DNA of 64,000 bases from Azotobacter chroococcum (GTDB lineage: Bacteria > Pseudomonadota > Gammaproteobacteria > Pseudomonadales > Pseudomonadaceae), in contig NZ_SMMU01000002.1 of assembly GCF_004339665.1 (NCBI RefSeq), positions 62,001 through 126,000 on the forward strand, given 5' to 3'. Shown one piece after another: positions 59,559 to 64,000 of this stretch. The notes under the pieces were generated by a model, which saw only the letters and a list, made by a program, of their open reading frames with translations, did not search any database and was not told the DNA's origin. Each line of letters starts with the position of its first letter. Position 1 is the first letter of the stretch. The position numbers were made by a program, and so were the translations under genes.

Positions 59559-59567
59559 GAGAACGTT

Positions 59568-60065
59568 ATGGCCCGTGGGGTTAACAAAGTCATTCTGATC
59601 GGCAACGTCGGCGGCGACCCGGAAACCCGGTATCTGCCCAATGGCAATGCGGTCACCAACATCACCCTGGCCACCACTGACGCCTGGAAGGACAAGCAGA
59701 CCGGCCAGCAGCAGGAGCGCACCGAATGGCACCGCGTGGTGTTCTTCGGCAAGCTCGCCGAGATCGCCGGCGAATACCTGCGCAAGGGCTCGCAGTGCTA
59801 CGTCGAGGGGCGTCTGCAGACCCGCAAGTGGCAGGGCCAGGATGGTCAGGACCGCTACACCACCGAAATCGTCGTCGACATGAACGGCACCCTGCAGCTG
59901 CTCGGCGGCCGCGGCGGCAACGCCGACGACGCCCCCCGCGCGCCGCGTCCCCCGCGCGAGCCGCAGCAGCAGGCCCAGGCTCCGCAGTCGCGTCCCGCCC
60001 CGCAGCAGGACCGGCAGCCGCCGGCGCCGGACTACGACAGCTTCGACGACGACATCCCGTTCTGA
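59568..60065 (+). CDS. ssb: Single-stranded DNA-binding protein
   Basis: The 165-residue protein begins [20 protein letters not shown]. The OB fold covers about residues 1-110. A Pro/Gln-rich linker follows, and the acidic tail ends DSFDDDIPF, which binds partner repair and replication proteins. AGGAGAACGTT precedes the ATG. Its position after the MFS gene and near uvrA is the usual Pseudomonas order. Confidence 0.97.
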   Translation: MARGVNKVILIGNVGGDPETRYLPNGNAVTNITLATTDAWKDKQTGQQQERTEWHRVVFFGKLAEIAGEYLRKGSQCYVEGRLQTRKWQGQDGQDRYTTEIVVDMNGTLQLLGGRGGNADDAPRAPRPPREPQQQAQAPQSRPAPQQDRQPPAPDYDSFDDDIPF

Positions 60066-60074
60066 GCCCGCTTT

Positions 60075-60098
60075 CCCGCCTGCCATGCGGCAGGCGGG
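60075..60098. terminator. Hairpin between ssb and the LysR-type gene
   Basis: Perfect 10-bp stem CCCGCCTGCC / GGCAGGCGGG with an ATGC loop in the convergent gap. Neither strand shows a clear T-tract, so it may act as a weak bidirectional terminator. Confidence 0.5.
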
Positions 60099-60118
60099 GA
60101 TTCAGATCTCTCGGTCCT

Positions 60119-61041
60119 TCACGCGCGCCTTGTCGCCTCAGGCGGCGCAAAACGCTCGGCATAGAGCGCCGAAACCCACTCGACGAAGACCTTGACCCGC
60201 GGCGACAGCTGGCGGTGATAGGGATAGAGCACCGAGACCGGCAGGCCGGGGCTGGGCCAGTCCGTCAGCACCTCCTCCAGCCTTCCGCTGCGAGATGTTC
60301 CTCCACCCGGAAGCGCGGCACCTGGATCAGTCCGCAGCCGCCCAGCGCACAGGTGCTGTAACACTCCGCGTCGTTGACCGAAATCCAGCCGCCCACCTCG
60401 AACTCCGCCACCTCACCGTCGATCAGGAAGCTGAAGGGGTAGCGGATGTTGGGATTGCTGGAGAAGAAGCCCACCGCCTGATGGCCCGCCAGCTCGGCGG
60501 GGTGGGCGGGGCAGCCGTGGCGCTTCAGGTAGTCCGGGCTGGCGCAGACCACCTCCGGCATCAGCGCCAGGCGCCGTGCCACCAGCGAGGAGTCGCGCGG
60601 GTTGCCGGCGCGCACCACGCAGTCGATGCCTTCGCCGACCAGGTCAACCAGGCGGTCGCCACTGCTGATGATCAGCTCGATCTGCGCGTAGCGGCGGCGG
60701 AATTCCTGAATGCGCGGCAGGATGATCAGGTTGGCATGGGCGCCGTGGAGGTCCAGGCGCAGGATGCCGCGCGGGTTGGCCAGTGTGGTGCTGAGGGAGG
60801 ACTCGGCGTCCTCCAGATCGCCGAAGATGTGCTTGCAGCGCTCGTAGAAGACCTGTCCGTCCAGCGTAGGGCGCACTTGGCGGGTGGTGCGCTCCAGCAG
60901 CCGCGCGCCGAGTCGTTCCTCCAGTGTCTTGATGGCGTGGGTGGCCGTGGCGCGGGGAATGTCCAGGGCGCCGGCCGCCCGAGTGAAGCTGCCCTGCTCG
61001 ACGATGCGAGTGAAGAGCTGCAGGGTGTCGAATCTGTCCAT
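60119..61041 (-). pseudogene. LysR-family transcriptional regulator, frameshifted near its C-terminus
   Basis: The frame from the ATG at 61041 gives MDRFDTLQLFTRIVEQGSFT with the LysR helix-turn-helix (RAAGALDIPRATATHAIKTL), then an effector domain up to LIQVPRFRVEEHLAA. It then reads EGWRRC and stops. The adjacent frame continues with GRLEEVLTDWPSPGLPVSVL to APPEATRRA, the normal LysR end, with its TGA at 60119. Adding one G at about 60285-60286 (plus strand CCTTCCGC) restores a 307-residue protein. This is either a real single-base deletion or a sequencing error. It is divergent from the SDR gene it probably regulated. Confidence 0.85.
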
Positions 61042-61050
61042 GGGCACCGC

Positions 61051-61067
61051 AATTGTTGTGGTTAATT
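61051..61067. promoter_or_regulatory. LysR-type operator candidate
   Basis: AATT-N9-AATT at 61051-61067, which contains a T-N11-A arrangement, in the 130-base gap between the divergent LysR-type and SDR genes. This is a common but weakly specific pattern. Confidence 0.3.
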
Positions 61068-61171
61068 GAATAATCCTGGCAATTCCTGCGCATTTATCCA
61101 AGGAGTCCCGGCTACCAGAATCACTTCCAGCAGGGACGGCCTTCGTCGCCCCGTCACGCAGGAGTGAAGTC

Positions 61172-61909
61172 ATGCAGACAGTCAACAAGGCGGCCATCGT
61201 CACGGGAGCTGCGCGCGGCATCGGTCGGGCCATCGCCCGGCGCTTGGCGCAGGACGGCTTCGCGGTGGCCGTCAACTACGCCGGCAACCAGGTCATGGCC
61301 GAGTCGGTCGTGGCGGAAATCGTCGCCGCCGGCGGCCGGGCCATCGCTGTGCGCGGTGATGTGGCCGAGCCGGCCGATATGGAGCACCTGTTCGCCAAGA
61401 CGCGGGTGACCTTCGGGCGCATCGACGTGGTGGTCAACAGTGCCGGAATCATGTCCTGCCTGACGATTGCCGATGGCGATCTCGAGCAGTTCGACTGGGT
61501 GATCCGCACCAATCTGAGCGGCGCCTTCGTCGTGCTCTCCCAGGCGGCCCGGCAGGTGGGGCGTGGCGGGCGAATCATCGCTCTGTCGAGCAGTGCGATC
61601 GCCAAGTCCTTTCCCGGTTATGGTCCCTACATCGCCAGCAAGGCGGGCGTCGAGGGACTGGTGCAGGTCCTGGCCAACGAGTTGCGCGGGCGCGAGGTCA
61701 GCGTCAACGCCGTGGCGCCGGGGCCGGTCGCCACCGAGCTGTTCTTCGCCGGCAAGAGCACGGAACAGCTCGATCAGCTGAGCAAGCTGCCGCCGCTGGA
61801 GCGCCTCGGCGCGCCTGAGGACATCGCCGCGCTGGTGTCCTTTCTCGCCGGCCCGGACGGCGGCTGGATCAATTCCCAAGTGCTGCGCGCCAACGGCGGC
61901 TTCGCCTGA
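61172..61909 (+). CDS. Short-chain dehydrogenase/reductase (SDR)
   Basis: The 245-residue protein begins MQTVNKAAIVTGAARGIGRA (TGxxxGIG cofactor motif). It has NSAGIMSC, the catalytic serine in IIALSSSAIAKSF, and the YxxxK pair in GYGPYIASKAGVEGL, so the catalytic set is complete. VNYAGNQ after the second strand suggests NADP preference. Closest general type is 3-oxoacyl-ACP reductase-like SDR; substrate unknown. CAGGAGTGAAGTC precedes the ATG. It is divergent from the frameshifted LysR gene. Confidence 0.85.
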   Translation: MQTVNKAAIVTGAARGIGRAIARRLAQDGFAVAVNYAGNQVMAESVVAEIVAAGGRAIAVRGDVAEPADMEHLFAKTRVTFGRIDVVVNSAGIMSCLTIADGDLEQFDWVIRTNLSGAFVVLSQAARQVGRGGRIIALSSSAIAKSFPGYGPYIASKAGVEGLVQVLANELRGREVSVNAVAPGPVATELFFAGKSTEQLDQLSKLPPLERLGAPEDIAALVSFLAGPDGGWINSQVLRANGGFA

Positions 61910-61934
61910 GCCCGGACAGTCAAGGAGGCATGCG

Positions 61935-62189
61935 ATGCCCCGTATCCTGGTTCCCGATCATCTCAAGGTCACCGTCGGCGAGTCGGCGCTGGCGAGCCTG
62001 GCTGCCTCAGTCAGTGGGGTGCTCGTCGAGGTGCCGTCATCGGCTGGATCGCCTTCTTCACCCGCGGCGTCACGGCCCGCCACGGCCACTCCCTGCTCTG
62101 GTTACCTTGTCGGTACACAGGCACAGGGCAGGGGGCCGGTACGGCGAGTGGCGGCCCGTGGCGCAGGCGGTAGTGACGTACAGGGTTGA
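61935..62189 (+). pseudogene. Unrecognised truncated gene downstream of the SDR gene
   Basis: A strong AAGGAGG lies 6 bases before the ATG at 61935. The first 34 codons (MPRILVPDHLKVTVGESALA, then SLAASVSGVLVEVP) have normal GC-ending codon use. From about 62036 codon quality drops, while the +2 frame gives IGWIAFFTRGVTARHGHSLL with good codon use before it too decays to a stop. The likeliest reading is a real gene start joined to another fragment by deletion or frameshift. I recognise neither part. Confidence 0.4.
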
Positions 62190-62318
62190 AAGCCGCACAA
62201 TACCGTCCAATTGCTAGGGTTGGCTTGGCCGCCTTGGCGCCGATCAGTGCAGATGACGAACCGTTTTCAGTCTTTCCATGTATCCATTCCTTCTGCCAGC
62301 CCAGGATAATCTCCTCCC

Positions 62319-63203
62319 ATGCATATGCGCCTGATGCTGCTGGGGGGCGGCAGTGCCCTGGGGCGGGCCCTGATCCACCTGGGCGCCGAGGCCGACATCA
62401 GCTTCCTGGCTCCCCGTCCGCCGGAGCAGGGCTGGGATTCGGCCAGCCTGACCCTTCTGCTCGACGAGACCCGGCCCGATGCGCTGGTCAATCTCGCCTA
62501 CTACCACGACTGGTTTCAGGCCGAGACCCTCGAGGCCGCGCGTCTGGCGACCCAGGAGCGCGCCACCGAGCGTCTCGCCGAACTTTGCCAGCATCATCAG
62601 ATCATCCTGCTGCAGCCTTCCAGCTATCGGGTCTTCGACGGTACCCGAGCCACGGCCTACGGCGAAAAGGACGAGCCCATGCCGCTCGGGCTGCGCGGGC
62701 AGTCCTTGCTGCGCATCGAGCAGGGCGTGCGCTCGATCTGTCCCCGCCATGTGCTGCTGCGTTTCGGCTGGCTCTACGACGACAGCCCCGACGGGCTGCT
62801 CGGGCGTTTTCTCCTGCGTGCCGAACGGGAAAGCGTGCTGGCGCTTGCCGACGACCGACGCGGCAACCCGACGCCGGTGGACGATGCCGCGCGGGTGATG
62901 CTCGCCGTGCTGAAGCAGCTGGACTGCCGGGCGCCGCTGTGGGGTACCTACCACTATGGCGGGCACGAGGCGACCACTGCTCTGGCATTCGGCCAGGCGG
63001 TCCTTGGCGAAGCGCGCGTCCACCGTCGGCTGGCCGTCGAGGACATCCAGGCCCAGCCGCACGCGGCGAGTCCGGATGCGGCCGAAGAGCCGCAGCATGC
63101 GGTGCTATCCTGCAAGAAGATTCTCAACACCTTCGGCATCAAGCCACGCGCCTGGCGCGCCGGTTTGCCGAGCCTGCTGGATCGCTATTATCGCCATGTC
63201 TGA
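62319..63203 (+). CDS. RmlD-like NAD(P)-binding sugar nucleotide reductase
   Basis: The 294-residue protein begins MHMRLMLLGGGSALGRALIH (Rossmann motif GGGSALG). It includes RPDALVNLAYYHDW, LLQPSSYRVFDGTRATAYGE and LLRFGWLYDDSPDGLL, typical of dTDP-4-dehydrorhamnose-reductase-like extended SDRs. The catalytic YxxxK is not obvious, so substrate and activity are uncertain. A second ATG at 62325 is a possible start. It overlaps the downstream epimerase gene by 8 bases; P. aeruginosa has a similar pair (PA4069/PA4068). Confidence 0.82.
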   Translation: MHMRLMLLGGGSALGRALIHLGAEADISFLAPRPPEQGWDSASLTLLLDETRPDALVNLAYYHDWFQAETLEAARLATQERATERLAELCQHHQIILLQPSSYRVFDGTRATAYGEKDEPMPLGLRGQSLLRIEQGVRSICPRHVLLRFGWLYDDSPDGLLGRFLLRAERESVLALADDRRGNPTPVDDAARVMLAVLKQLDCRAPLWGTYHYGGHEATTALAFGQAVLGEARVHRRLAVEDIQAQPHAASPDAAEEPQHAVLSCKKILNTFGIKPRAWRAGLPSLLDRYYRHV

Positions 63204-64000
63204 TCTGCCCGTTCTGGTCACCGGTGGGGCCGGCTTCATCGGCTCGCATCTGGTCGATGCGCTGCTCGCCAGGGGATATTCCGTGCGCGTGCTGGACAAC
63301 CTGTCGAGCGGCAAGCCGGGCAATCTGCCGCTCGGCGATCCTCGCCTCGAACTGGTCGAGGGGGATGTCGCCGATGCCGGCCTGGTGCGGGACATCATGG
63401 TCGGCTGCGGCGCGGTGGTCCATCTGGCCGCCGTGGCCTCGGTGCAGGCCTCGGTGATCGATCCGGTGGGGACCCACCGGAGCAATTTCATCGGCACCCT
63501 GAATGTCTGCGAGGCGATGCGCGAGCATGGCATCAGGCGTGTACTGTTCGCCTCCAGCGCCGCGGTCTACGGCAACAACGGGGAAGGGGAGGCCATCGAC
63601 GAGGACACGCCGAAGGCGCCACTCACCCCCTATGCGGCGGACAAGCTGGCCAGCGAGCATTACCTTGACTTCTATCGCCGCCAGCACGGGCTGGAGCCGG
63701 CGATCTTCCGCTTCTTCAATATCTACGGGCCGCGGCAGGATCCTTCGTCACCCTATTCGGGGGTGATCAGCATCTTCACCGAGCGGGCCGCCAAGGGCCT
63801 TCCGATCACCCTGTTCGGCGATGGCGAGCAGACCCGCGATTTCGTTTATATCGCCGATCTCATCGGGGTGCTGCTACAAGCCCTGGAGGCGCCGCAGGTC
63901 CTGCCCGGAGCGGTGAATGTCGGCTTGAACCGCAGCCTCAGCCTGAACCGGCTGCTCGAGGAAATCTCGGCGCTGTTCGGCGGTTTGCCGGAGGTGCGCC
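63196..64000 (+). CDS. NAD-dependent epimerase/dehydratase family protein, 3' end outside the window
   Basis: The visible 268 residues begin MSDLPVLVTGGAGFIGSHLV (GxxGxxG NAD motif). They include VVHLAAVASVQASVIDPVGT, the catalytic serine/tyrosine set FASSAAVYGNN and PYAADKLASEHY (YxxxK), FRFFNIYGPRQDP and GDGEQTRDFVYIADL. This is a UDP-glucose 4-epimerase-like extended SDR, probably acting on a nucleotide sugar for surface polysaccharide. It overlaps the upstream RmlD-like gene and is translationally coupled. The reading frame is open at the window edge. Confidence 0.88.
   Translation, partial: MSDLPVLVTGGAGFIGSHLVDALLARGYSVRVLDNLSSGKPGNLPLGDPRLELVEGDVADAGLVRDIMVGCGAVVHLAAVASVQASVIDPVGTHRSNFIGTLNVCEAMREHGIRRVLFASSAAVYGNNGEGEAIDEDTPKAPLTPYAADKLASEHYLDFYRRQHGLEPAIFRFFNIYGPRQDPSSPYSGVISIFTERAAKGLPITLFGDGEQTRDFVYIADLIGVLLQALEAPQVLPGAVNVGLNRSLSLNRLLEEISALFGGLPEVR

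Overview
The window is a GC-rich chromosomal segment from a gammaproteobacterium of the Pseudomonadaceae (a Pseudomonas or Azotobacter type). This rests on the FabY-type ketosynthase beside cysQ, the regulator-metK / tkt / epd / pgk / fba cluster, the birA-coaX-SPOR-tRNA-tufB order ahead of the ribosomal genes, a DUF3509 gene, and the uvrA-MFS-ssb order. Species was not determined.

Layout. (1) 1-4780: the 3' end of cysQ, then on the minus strand fabY (first condensation of fatty acid synthesis), metK (SAM synthetase) and an ArsR-methyltransferase fusion regulator. (2) 5028-10680: plus-strand central carbon genes tkt, epd, pgk and fba, separated by hairpin-rich repeats. A perfect palindrome between the regulator and tkt is a candidate operator. 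(3) 10838-20291: an accessory stretch. It holds a decayed FadL-type porin, a DeoR / Gfo-Idh-MocA / UPF0303 operon, a YgjP-like metalloprotein, a DUF3509 gene with a sigma-54-type promoter, a DUF808 membrane protein, a GreA/GreB-like factor, a di-heme peroxidase and a YccS-type membrane protein. (4) 20734-23118: birA, coaX and a SPOR protein, visibly richer in A/T than their surroundings. (5) 23255-55120: the large transcription/translation block. It runs tRNA-Tyr-Gly-Thr-tufB-tRNA-Trp-secE-nusG, rplKA, rplJL, rpoBC, rpsL-rpsG-fusA-tufA, then the S10, spc and alpha operons through rpoA-rplQ. (6) 55221-64000: uvrA, a YajR-like MFS transporter, ssb, a frameshifted LysR regulator divergent from an SDR gene, an unrecognised gene remnant, and two sugar-nucleotide enzymes, the last cut by the window edge.

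How it works together. Most of the window is core growth machinery: RNA polymerase core subunits beta, beta' and alpha, NusG, both EF-Tu copies, EF-G, SecE/SecY and most ribosomal proteins. Next to it are methyl-cycle, glycolytic/pentose-phosphate and fatty-acid initiation functions. The readable regulation is mainly at transcript level: consensus sigma-70 promoters before the tRNA-tufB and S10 transcripts, attenuator-like hairpins before tufB, rpoB and rpsL, and two terminators whose 3' arm carries the -35 box of the next promoter (rpsN-rpsH and rpmJ-rpsM).

I found no convincing new defence, mobile or secondary-metabolite system. The least explained items are the 4824-4841 palindrome, the sigma-54 promoter of the DUF3509 gene, the DeoR/YdgJ-like/UPF0303 operon, the paired terminator-promoter modules and the unrecognised gene remnant near 62 kb.
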